A stretch of 12,655 bases of DNA from Candidatus Omnitrophota bacterium (lineage in GTDB: Bacteria > Omnitrophota > Gorgyraeia > 1-14-0-20-64-10 > JACQQZ01), in assembly GCA_016206755.1 (NCBI GenBank), contig JACQQZ010000148.1, forward strand, positions 1 through 12,655. The letters run 5' to 3'. The notes beneath the pieces are model-generated. The model searched no databases. It saw only the letters and a program-made list of their open reading frames with translations, and was not told the origin of the DNA. The translations under genes were made by a program, and so were the position numbers. This document shows, piece by piece, positions 5,403 to 11,436 of this stretch; the first letter of the stretch is position 1, and each line of letters begins with the position of its first letter.

Positions 5403-5542
5403 AACCGCCTCCTCTCAAGCGTCATCTTCGATACTGCGCCCATCCATCGTGCATCGGTTGCTCGGAAGCGAGATTACCCGGATGAGATGACGAAGCCATG
5501 AATTCAAGATGACAAAATATTTATGGAGAATTACGGGAGGGC
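5403..5542 (-). other. Intergenic region between the histidine kinase and hemerythrin genes
   Basis: These 140 bases contain the hemerythrin ribosome site at the 5403 end. I see no convincing -35/-10 pair and no terminator after the kinase stop, so read-through from the two-component genes into hemerythrin is possible. Confidence 0.4.
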
Positions 5543-7015
5543 TTACAGAGACAGCAGGGGCAGCCAGACCGTGAAAGTCGCACCTTCTCCGGGCGGACTG
5601 CTGACGTCGATGCGGCCTTGATGAACTTCGGCGATCCATCGGCAAAGACCGAGCCCAATGCCCGTCGATGTGGATGTCGTGGTTCCTTCTGAGGAAGAAC
5701 GTTTGATAAAAAATCGATCAAAAATCTCAGGAATCTCCTTGGAGGAGATGCCGGAACCGGTATCCTGAACGCTGATGCGGGCCATGGCATCCACACGGGT
5801 GACGCTGATGTTGACCCTGCCTTCCGGCGGCGTATGACGAATGGCATTGTCCAAGAGATTGGAGATCAGGCGCTTCAGAAGACGCCGTTCTCCGCGCACC
5901 TCGACTCCCCGCTGTTTCGACACCAGCAAGGCGACCGACTTGGCTTGGGCCAAAGGGCGCAGACTTTCAGAAACTTGATCCACCACGGCGTCCAGCATCA
6001 CAGGCCGGCGCTCCATGGCGCCTTCCGATGCATCCCCACGCGCCAACGTGAGCAGCTCTTCCACCGTGGAAGCCATCTCTTGGAGCGTTTCCAACTGATT
6101 GCACAACACGCGCCGGTATTCTTCACCCTCCCGGGGGCGCCGCAGGGCCACTTCCACTTCGCCGCGCATCACGGTCAGCGGAGTGCGCAATTCATGCGAG
6201 GCGGCGGCGCTGAATTGGCGGATCCGCTTGAAGGCGCGCTCCAACCGGTCCAGCATCTCATTGAATATCCGGGCCAATCGTTCAAATTCATCCTTGGTTT
6301 CGGGAACGTCGATGCGGCGGTCCAGGGCTTGCGCATGAATCTGCCGCGCCTGGAAAGCCATTCGGCCCAGCGGCTTGAGAGCGGTGGAAATCAAAAACCA
6401 CGCGATGAGACTGGTCACCAGCAAAGCGCTCGGAATAAGAGAGACGAGCCAAAGACGCAGCTCATGCAAAGACGTGTCGGCCTGAGAGAGGGATTCGGCC
6501 GTTTGAATCAGATAAACCGTTTTCCCGCGCTCCAAAATGGGGCGGATCATCCATCGAATTCGCCCTTCCGAAATTTTGTCCGTCTTAAAAACAGTTTTTC
6601 CGGCCAGCGTTTCGGAATCGGCCGGCATGGGGGAGATCCCCAGATGGACAAAACCTTCCGAAGCCGCAACCGGCCGCCCGGAGGAATCGAAGATGCAAAT
6701 GGCGCGGCCCGATTCCAGGATTCCTGTCTTGCGGGCCCAACGTCCGATTAAATCGGAAAACCGTTCCGGGGCGATGGCCGGTGAAGGAGCGGCTTGCCAA
6801 TTGCCGGGGGCCGAAGGGGTTGCCGCCCGCTCCGCTTCACGAAAAGCAAAGATCGATTCGGCGACGGCATCGGCTTGCAAAACAAGGGTGTTGTCGATGT
6901 TGCGGTACAAACCGGAAGAAACGCTGGCGTACAGAACGCCGCCGAAGAGGGCCAGGACAATCGAAAGAACCGCGAAGTTCCAAAGCGGCAGGGTCTGGCG
7001 AATGGAGCGGCTCAC
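5543..7015 (-). CDS. Sensor histidine kinase, heavy-metal (CusS-like) type
   Basis: This 490-residue inner-membrane sensor has TM1 at about 11-33, a periplasmic domain at about 34-185, TM2 at about 187-210, HAMP at about 211-265, HisKA with phospho-acceptor His274 in SHELRTPLT, and HATPase_c. ATPase motifs are the N box SNLLDNAIRH (385-394), G1 DTGSG (418-422), the F box FDRFF and G2 GIGLGL (452-457). It presumably phosphorylates Asp51 of the co-encoded OmpR-type regulator. The GTG start overlaps the regulator TGA (GTGA), so translation is coupled. The architecture and partner resemble CusS/CopS/CzcS-type metal sensors. The periplasmic domain shows no obvious Cys/His/Met metal cluster, so the ligand is inferred from context only. 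Confidence 0.92.
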   Translation of the reverse strand: MSRSIRQTLPLWNFAVLSIVLALFGGVLYASVSSGLYRNIDNTLVLQADAVAESIFAFREAERAATPSAPGNWQAAPSPAIAPERFSDLIGRWARKTGILESGRAICIFDSSGRPVAASEGFVHLGISPMPADSETLAGKTVFKTDKISEGRIRWMIRPILERGKTVYLIQTAESLSQADTSLHELRLWLVSLIPSALLVTSLIAWFLISTALKPLGRMAFQARQIHAQALDRRIDVPETKDEFERLARIFNEMLDRLERAFKRIRQFSAAASHELRTPLTVMRGEVEVALRRPREGEEYRRVLCNQLETLQEMASTVEELLTLARGDASEGAMERRPVMLDAVVDQVSESLRPLAQAKSVALLVSKQRGVEVRGERRLLKRLISNLLDNAIRHTPPEGRVNISVTRVDAMARISVQDTGSGISSKEIPEIFDRFFIKRSSSEGTTTSTSTGIGLGLCRWIAEVHQGRIDVSSPPGEGATFTVWLPLLSL

Positions 7016-7692
7016 GCATCCTCCGGCGGCTGAAGCGTATAGCCACTGCCCCTCACAGTCTGTAGAAGTTTCAGCTTAAATTCGCCGTCGATTTTGCGGC
7101 GCAATCGAGCCACATGAACATCGATGACATTGGACAGCGGATCAAAATCATGCTCCCAAACATGCTCCGCCAACATGGTTCGGGTGACCACTTGGGTGGG
7201 ATGTCTCAAGAGGTATTCCAAGAGGGCATATTCTCGATTGGTCAGATTGAGGGCTTGGCCATTGCGGGTCGCCCGGTGCCGCAGCGTATCCAACTCCAGA
7301 TCGGCCACTTTGAGGACGGTGGGCACCAGATCCCCGCGCCGGCGCAACAACGCCCGAACGCGCGCCAGCAGCTCCTCAAATGGAAACGGCTTGGTCAGGT
7401 AATCGTCCGCCCCCGCATCCAGACCGGCCACTTTGTCCTGCGGTTCATCTTTGGCGGTCAAAATCAGGACGGGAATCGTGATGCGATCGCCTCGGAGGAC
7501 GCGCAGCACTTCCAATCCGCTGCGCTTGGGGATCAGCAGGTCCAGGACAATCAAGTCATACTCCCCTGTCCCGGCCATAAACAGCGCCTCTTCTCCGTCC
7601 TTGGCGACGTCAACGGTGTAGTGCTCTTCCCGCAAGCCCCGCCGGATAAAGCTGGCAACGCGCGAATCGTCTTCTACGACCAGGATGCGCAT
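7012..7692 (-). CDS. OmpR-family response regulator, CusR/CopR-like
   Basis: The 226-residue regulator has a receiver domain (1-115): acidic pair Glu7/Asp8/Asp9 region, phospho-acceptor Asp51 in VLDLLIP, Thr79 in ILTAKD and Lys101 in YLTKPFPF. A winged-helix DNA-binding domain follows (about 128-222), with NREYALLEYLLRHPTQVVTR and SNVIDVHVARLRRKID. The N-terminus SRVASFIRRGLREEHYTVDV is typical of the CusR/CopR/CzcR group. The ATG at 7692 gives the canonical MRILVVEDD start; in-frame codons upstream only add non-receiver sequence. No Shine-Dalgarno is seen, and a TACAAT hexamer ends six bases before the ATG. It probably activates its own promoter and the divergent metallothionein operon through the paired boxes in the gap. 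Confidence 0.94.
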   Translation of the reverse strand: MRILVVEDDSRVASFIRRGLREEHYTVDVAKDGEEALFMAGTGEYDLIVLDLLIPKRSGLEVLRVLRGDRITIPVLILTAKDEPQDKVAGLDAGADDYLTKPFPFEELLARVRALLRRRGDLVPTVLKVADLELDTLRHRATRNGQALNLTNREYALLEYLLRHPTQVVTRTMLAEHVWEHDFDPLSNVIDVHVARLRRKIDGEFKLKLLQTVRGSGYTLQPPEDA

Positions 7693-7698
7693 GGGAGT

Positions 7699-7704
7699 AT
7701 TGTA
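7699..7704 (-). promoter_or_regulatory. -10 element of the two-component operon
   Basis: TACAAT on the minus strand ends six bases before the regulator ATG. The expected -35 position (7722-7727) lacks consensus and instead falls within the palindrome TTTCATGAAA (7722-7731). A weak -35 with an upstream activator box is typical of a promoter that depends on a response regulator. Confidence 0.5.
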
Positions 7705-7736
7705 TCCAAAAGAAATGAGCTTTTCATGAAATTTGC

Positions 7737-7752
7737 GTGACGGGTTTGTCAT
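7737..7752. promoter_or_regulatory. Cus-box-like operator 1 (two-component operon side)
   Basis: GTGACGGGTTTGTCAT contains TGAC-N6-GTCA. It matches 11 of 14 fixed positions of the E. coli CusR box core as I recall it (ATGACAA-NN-TTGTCAT). It lies 32 bp upstream of the -10 of the regulator gene, an activator position. Confidence 0.5.
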
Positions 7753-7784
7753 CTTCTCCCGAGTCGCCCTGCCGCAAGATTTGA

Positions 7785-7804
7785 CCTTCCATCCCCTTCC
7801 ATCC
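7785..7804. repeat. Tandem 10-bp repeat next to operator 2
   Basis: CCTTCCATCC occurs twice in exact tandem (7785-7794, 7795-7804), one helical turn apart, directly abutting operator 2. OmpR-family regulators often bind direct repeats with 10-11 bp period, so this could extend the site; it could also be slippage. Confidence 0.5.
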
Positions 7805-7805
7805 C

Positions 7806-7821
7806 ATGACTTTCTTGTCAT
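7806..7821. promoter_or_regulatory. Cus-box-like operator 2 (metallothionein side)
   Basis: ATGACTTTCTTGTCAT is part of a perfect inverted repeat CATGAC-N6-GTCATG (7805-7822). It matches 12 of 14 fixed positions of the E. coli CusR box core. It lies 30 bp upstream of the predicted -10 of the metallothionein-like gene. A further half site occurs as a direct repeat, GTCATGCA at 7817-7824 and 7839-7846, spaced by 22 bp. Confidence 0.6.
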
Positions 7822-7827
7822 GCAGAA

Positions 7828-7857
7828 TTCACGGCTGTGTCATGCAAAAAGGATAAT
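7828..7857 (+). promoter_or_regulatory. Candidate promoter of the metallothionein-sigma factor operon
   Basis: GATAAT (7852-7857) with a poor -35 TTCACG (7828-7833) at 18 bp spacing. The weak -35 and the operator just upstream fit an activator-dependent promoter. The leader to the ATG at 7941 would be about 77 bases and holds no recognised RNA element. Confidence 0.45.
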
Positions 7858-7940
7858 CACTTTACTGTGCAAACACCAAGGGGGATCCCATCGGAACAAG
7901 GGTAATTCGATTCAGCGTCTTGAAAGCGAGGAGGATCGCC

Positions 7941-8237
7941 ATGGCAAAAGAAAGGGAACGGGAAGGACAGGAAGAAAAAGGAGCGACTTGCGCGGAGTGC
8001 GGTATGGAAATCAACGGGGCAGGTTATACCGAAGGAAATGAAATTTACTGCTGCCAAGGATGCGCCGATGGAAGCGGTTGTACCTGCGCTGCCGAAGACG
8101 AAGAAGGCGGGGAATCCTTCGATGAGGGCAGCACCGGCCGGAAGAAAAGCAGGGGCTCGGATAAAAGCGGAAAGACACGCCGCAAGAATCAACGCACCGG
8201 CCGAAAAACGGGAACCGGGCGCAGAGCCGCCGCTTAA
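7941..8237 (+). CDS. Metallothionein-like Cys-rich metal-binding protein with basic tail
   Basis: This 98-residue protein has seven cysteines within residues 17-49: CAECGMEI, then EIYCCQGCADG, then GCTC. The pattern resembles small bacterial metallothionein-like proteins that sequester Zn, Cd or Cu ions in the cytosol. A charged N-terminus (KEREREGQEEKG) and a strongly basic, Gly/Lys/Arg-rich tail (about 66-98, for example RKKSRGSDKSGKTRRKNQR) flank it. That tail is not usual in metallothioneins and could bind nucleic acid. ATG 7941 is chosen for AGGAGG six bases upstream; an in-frame TTG at 7920 would swallow that site. Divergent from a metal-type two-component system, and 11 bases before a sigma factor gene. 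An alternative is a zinc-ribbon-like regulatory protein. Confidence 0.75.
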   Translation: MAKEREREGQEEKGATCAECGMEINGAGYTEGNEIYCCQGCADGSGCTCAAEDEEGGESFDEGSTGRKKSRGSDKSGKTRRKNQRTGRKTGTGRRAAA

Positions 8238-8248
8238 AGGAGAACCCC

Positions 8249-9454
8249 ATGTTGCCCGAAGAATTGCTCGTGGAAGAGATCGGGGAGAAAAAAACACCCA
8301 AGGATGCGCAGCGCGGAAAAGACTCCGTTCGGTTGTATCTCAAAGAGATGGGTCGCATTCCTCTTTTGACCCGAGAGCAGGAATTGGCCCTGGCGCGGGC
8401 CATCGAATCGGCGGAACAGTCTTACCGGTCGGCCTTATTTGAACTGCCTGGAATTCAGCGCGCAATTTTACGCCTCATGGAACGGATTGTCCAAGGTGAC
8501 TCCCCCATCGACAATCCTTTTAGAACGTATTTCTTTTCGCAAGAACAGTTGGTTTCCAAAGCGCTCGGCGTACGCAAAAAACTGGAAAAAGCTTTGGATC
8601 CGGCCAAGGTCAAGCGCATCCTGGAAAACGCCGGCTTGGGGCTCGCCTTGTTGGAATGGATCGATCGATCCATCCCAGGCGCCTCCCAAGATAAAATTGA
8701 AGAGAGAAAAATGCGCTATTTTCAAGCCAAACAAGCCCTGGTGGAAGCCAATTTACGCTTGGTCATCAGCATTGCAAAAAAATATGCGCATGGAGAGCTG
8801 TCATTGCTGGACTTGATTCAAGAAGGCAACTTGGGTCTGATTCGGGCGGTGGAAAAATTTGATTACAAAAAAGGATTTCGATTCTCGACGTATGCCACCT
8901 GGTGGATACGGCAGGCCATTGCCCGGGCCACGGCGGAGTTGGGGCGCACCATCCGGATCCCCATCCACATGAATGAGGCCTTGCATAAAATGGAGCGCGC
9001 CAGACATGCCCTGGCTCAAGAAAAAGGAGGCCAGCCCACGCCGGAAGAATTGGGGCGGGTCACAAAATTTTCCGAGAGCCGATTGCTGGACTTGATGGCG
9101 ATCAGTCAAAAACCGCTCTCTTTAGAAGCTGCGGTTGCAGAGGATCGGGACACGCAACTGGGGGACCTCCTGGAAGACCGTAACGCCCCTTCCCCAGCCG
9201 CCCTGGCTGCGGCTTCTTTCCTCAAAGAAGAGATCCGTAACATTTTGGACACGCTGTCCGACCGGGAGCGTCGGATTGTCATGCTGCGTTTCGGATTGGA
9301 AGACGGCTGCCCTCATCCTTTGGAAGAAATCGGAAAGATGCTTCATGTCAGCCAGGAAAAGGTACGCCACCTTGAAATGAGAGCACTCAACTATCTTCGA
9401 CATTCTTGGGTGACAGAACCGTCAGGCGCCGGATGCGAAATGAAGATTCCGTAA
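8249..9454 (+). CDS. Group 2-like sigma-70 family RNA polymerase sigma factor
   Basis: This 401-residue sigma factor lacks region 1.1. Region 1.2 is at about 24-54 ([20 protein letters not shown]). A non-conserved linker spans about 55-160. Region 2 is at about 163-243 ([53 protein letters not shown]). Region 3 is at about 244-310 and region 4 at about 325-387. Compared with E. coli RpoD, the -10-contacting Thr440 is Ala (225). In region 4.2 Arg584, Arg586 and Gln589 are Gln369, Lys371 and His374 ([10 protein letters not shown] in place of VTRERIRQIE), so -35 recognition is probably altered. AAAGGAG lies six bases before the ATG and overlaps the stop of the metallothionein-like gene, so both are co-transcribed. 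RpoS-like stress factor is the closest analogy; it is not the housekeeping RpoD. Confidence 0.9.
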   Translation: MLPEELLVEEIGEKKTPKDAQRGKDSVRLYLKEMGRIPLLTREQELALARAIESAEQSYRSALFELPGIQRAILRLMERIVQGDSPIDNPFRTYFFSQEQLVSKALGVRKKLEKALDPAKVKRILENAGLGLALLEWIDRSIPGASQDKIEERKMRYFQAKQALVEANLRLVISIAKKYAHGELSLLDLIQEGNLGLIRAVEKFDYKKGFRFSTYATWWIRQAIARATAELGRTIRIPIHMNEALHKMERARHALAQEKGGQPTPEELGRVTKFSESRLLDLMAISQKPLSLEAAVAEDRDTQLGDLLEDRNAPSPAALAAASFLKEEIRNILDTLSDRERRIVMLRFGLEDGCPHPLEEIGKMLHVSQEKVRHLEMRALNYLRHSWVTEPSGAGCEMKIP

Positions 9455-9524
9455 CGATCGCTTCATGGAATTGTTATTCGCCTCTTGTAACTTACGAAGC
9501 ATGATGGAAGAGAGGGGGGTTGAC

Positions 9525-9986
9525 ATGAAAAAAGCCGGCATTCTGCTCTTGATTGTGACAGCCGTTGTCGGGGGCTCGATCGCAAAAATGAGCTCCCGCT
9601 CGCCCGATGATGTGGTCGAGGCAGAAACGCCTGGGGCGTCTGCCGTAGACGGCGCGATAGAAACCGTTGCGGTGGAAGGTACCCTTGTTTCCGTTGATGG
9701 ATCTCTTCCCAAGCCCAAACAGTATGAAATTTACATCGATCAGAAAAATGGAGAATCGGTGAGTTTGACTTTCGATCCGGACAAAACGGTCGTTCTCATC
9801 GGGGGACAGGCCGCTCCGGCAGGAGAATTGGTGGAAGGACAGCGCATCAAGGCCCATGTCACCACGAAGAAAAATGGGGAACAAATCGTCACCTCCATTG
9901 TGGTGAATACACCGGTATTGACCCTTCCCCCGAAGCTTCCGCCGATTCAAGGCAATCCGATTCAGGAACCCAATCCATCCTCTTAG
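9525..9986 (+). CDS. Small exported protein of unknown function (DUF5666-like beta domain possible)
   Basis: This 153-residue protein has an N-terminal signal peptide or anchor (KKAGILLLIVTAVVGGSIA, 2-20) and a low-complexity acidic stretch (about 25-48). A compact beta-rich domain follows (about 49-128): VEGTLVSVDG, QYEIYIDQKNGESVSLTF, GELVEGQRIKAHVTTKKNG, IVTSIVV. The pattern, beginning EGTLVSVDG and returning with GQRIKAHV, resembles DUF5666-type small beta barrels, but I am not certain. A Pro-rich tail ends the protein. ATG 9525 is preferred over 9465 because it gives the signal peptide directly and follows a purine-rich GAGAGGGGGG. It follows the sigma factor by 70 bases on the same strand and might belong to its regulon. 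Confidence 0.65.
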   Translation: MKKAGILLLIVTAVVGGSIAKMSSRSPDDVVEAETPGASAVDGAIETVAVEGTLVSVDGSLPKPKQYEIYIDQKNGESVSLTFDPDKTVVLIGGQAAPAGELVEGQRIKAHVTTKKNGEQIVTSIVVNTPVLTLPPKLPPIQGNPIQEPNPSS

Positions 9987-10044
9987 ATTCACTGCCTTGC
10001 GAAGAATGCAGACGGGGAGAATGCAGGAAAAGCGCCGCGAAAAA

Positions 10045-11385
10045 TCAGGCGATCAGGTTGCGCCTGGCTTGTTTGGCCAGGGCCAATTGGACATCGGCCC
10101 GTTGAATGGCCTGTTCGGGCGGCTCGTTGGCTTGGACCTGCGCAGCGCCGACGCTCAAGGTGATTGGGCCGGGCAAGCGCGGGTTGGCAGGCAGAGGCAA
10201 GCTTAATCCGGAAAGTTTTTCTTCCACCTTCCGGGCCTGTTCAAGATCGGTTTCCGGCAGAGCGACGATAAACTCATCCCCGCCATAACGGGCCAGGATG
10301 TCCGTCTGGCGCAGGTGCGTCTTGATCTGGCGGGCAAGTTCTTTCAACAAACGGTCTCCGGCGGCATGTCCGAGCAGATCATTGACTTGCTTGAATCGAT
10401 CCACATCCATCATCAGACAGGAGAGAGGACGTTGATACCGCAAGGCCCTGGCATGTTCGGAGACCCAGCGCTCGACAAAAAAACGCCGGTTTTGGAGGCC
10501 GGTCAATTCATCGGTGGTGGCCATGAAACGCAGGCGTTCGACGGCCCAGACCATCCCCAATGCAGCGATCAAAGCCAGGACGGAGATCGTCGCAAGGAGA
10601 ACATTCAGCCAGGCCCGCGGAACCATGCGCGGTGAAACAGTGGGGATTTGAAGCACCCAATCCAATTCGCCGCGGCCGATGGAACGTTCCAACATCGGCT
10701 GCGCCGCTGATTTTGGAGGTTTCCAACGATTGGATTGATGAACCACCCTGTTTTGACCCATCAACCGCAAAGGCAACGTAGAAAAAGCAGGAGCCAGCAA
10801 AACTTCGCCGGCAAGAAGACGGGCATCGAAGAGGGCGAAGATGAGCTCGGAGCGGTTGGCTTTGGCCATAAACGGTTCGACAATCATCCACCAGGACCTA
10901 TCCCCGCTCGACCGGAAGACAAACCGGGAAGACATGCGCAAAGCGTTTTTCCACCACGTCCGGCGCGTGATCTCCCGCATCAGTTGAACCGTTTCCGGAG
11001 AACTTTCCGGCCAGGGAGACACCCACCACCGAAAATGGTTTCCTTTTTCCAAGATCCCAAACCCAACCAGATCCGGCGTCAGTCCCACCATGCTTTTGGC
11101 CAACGCCACACGCTCCGCGTCGCTCAGTTGAGGCGCATGGTCCAATGCATCGCGCAGGAGCAGCACGCGTTCACGACGAATCTGGAGCGCGCCGTCGAGC
11201 TGCTGGGCGGCTTGATCAATTCCGGCGCGCGTTTCCCCTTGCGCCGATTCCTCGGCGTGGCGCAGCGTAAAAGCAATGGTTCCGGCAACGCCGACACTGA
11301 TGCCCAAAATCAAAAGACAGGCGACAAAGAGCCACCGGAAACTGCGCGTTGCCAATTGCTCAAACATCTGTCTTGGATGAAGCAT
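10045..11385 (-). CDS. Membrane-bound diguanylate cyclase (GGDEF)
   Basis: This enzyme makes cyclic di-GMP from two GTP, a second messenger for the biofilm/motility switch. Its 446 residues comprise TM1 (about 18-40), a periplasmic sensor region (about 41-258) with no recognised domain, TM2 (about 261-283) and GGDEF (about 288-446). The catalytic GGDEF is intact (368-372), as are DELTGLQNRR and MMDVDRFKQVNDLLGH. An inhibitory I-site RQTD (359-362) lies exactly five residues before GGDEF, so product inhibition is expected. The end, ADVQLALAKQARRN, deviates from the usual ADxALYxAKxxGRN but keeps the key ADxxLxxAK spacing. ATG 11385 has AAGGA just upstream and an extended -10 eight bases away. 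It faces acs across 51 bp. Confidence 0.92.
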   Translation of the reverse strand: MLHPRQMFEQLATRSFRWLFVACLLILGISVGVAGTIAFTLRHAEESAQGETRAGIDQAAQQLDGALQIRRERVLLLRDALDHAPQLSDAERVALAKSMVGLTPDLVGFGILEKGNHFRWWVSPWPESSPETVQLMREITRRTWWKNALRMSSRFVFRSSGDRSWWMIVEPFMAKANRSELIFALFDARLLAGEVLLAPAFSTLPLRLMGQNRVVHQSNRWKPPKSAAQPMLERSIGRGELDWVLQIPTVSPRMVPRAWLNVLLATISVLALIAALGMVWAVERLRFMATTDELTGLQNRRFFVERWVSEHARALRYQRPLSCLMMDVDRFKQVNDLLGHAAGDRLLKELARQIKTHLRQTDILARYGGDEFIVALPETDLEQARKVEEKLSGLSLPLPANPRLPGPITLSVGAAQVQANEPPEQAIQRADVQLALAKQARRNLIA

Positions 11386-11393
11386 CGTCCTTT

Positions 11394-11402
11394 ATTCTAG
11401 CA
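11394..11402 (-). promoter_or_regulatory. Extended -10 promoter of the diguanylate cyclase gene
   Basis: TGCTAGAAT on the minus strand (extended -10) ends eight bases before the ATG at 11385. No good -35 is visible. The predicted start is within about two bases of the ATG, although an AAGGA sits in between. Confidence 0.5.
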
Positions 11403-11424
11403 CTCGAAATCCGCGTCCCATGGT

Positions 11425-11430
11425 TATAAT
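11425..11430 (+). promoter_or_regulatory. -10 element of acs
   Basis: A perfect TATAAT ends six bases before the acs ATG at 11437. The intervening GGGGAG could be a ribosome site only if transcription starts upstream of it. No -35 consensus lies at 16-18 bp. The region overlaps the opposing cyclase promoter. Confidence 0.5.
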
Positions 11431-11436
11431 GGGGAG

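Noticed and set aside
5834..6751. A 305-codon plus-strand frame opposite the histidine kinase
   Set aside because: Antisense to conserved HAMP, HisKA and HATPase motifs; the translation is Gln/His/Arg-rich without any domain pattern.
7693..7821. N-terminal extension of the response regulator by 43 codons
   Set aside because: Receiver domains start at MRILVVEDD; the extension overlaps the operators and has no domain character.
9987..10044. Short direct repeat GAATGCAG and GC-rich patch between the exported protein and the cyclase gene as terminator
   Set aside because: No stable stem followed by a U-run on either strand could be drawn.
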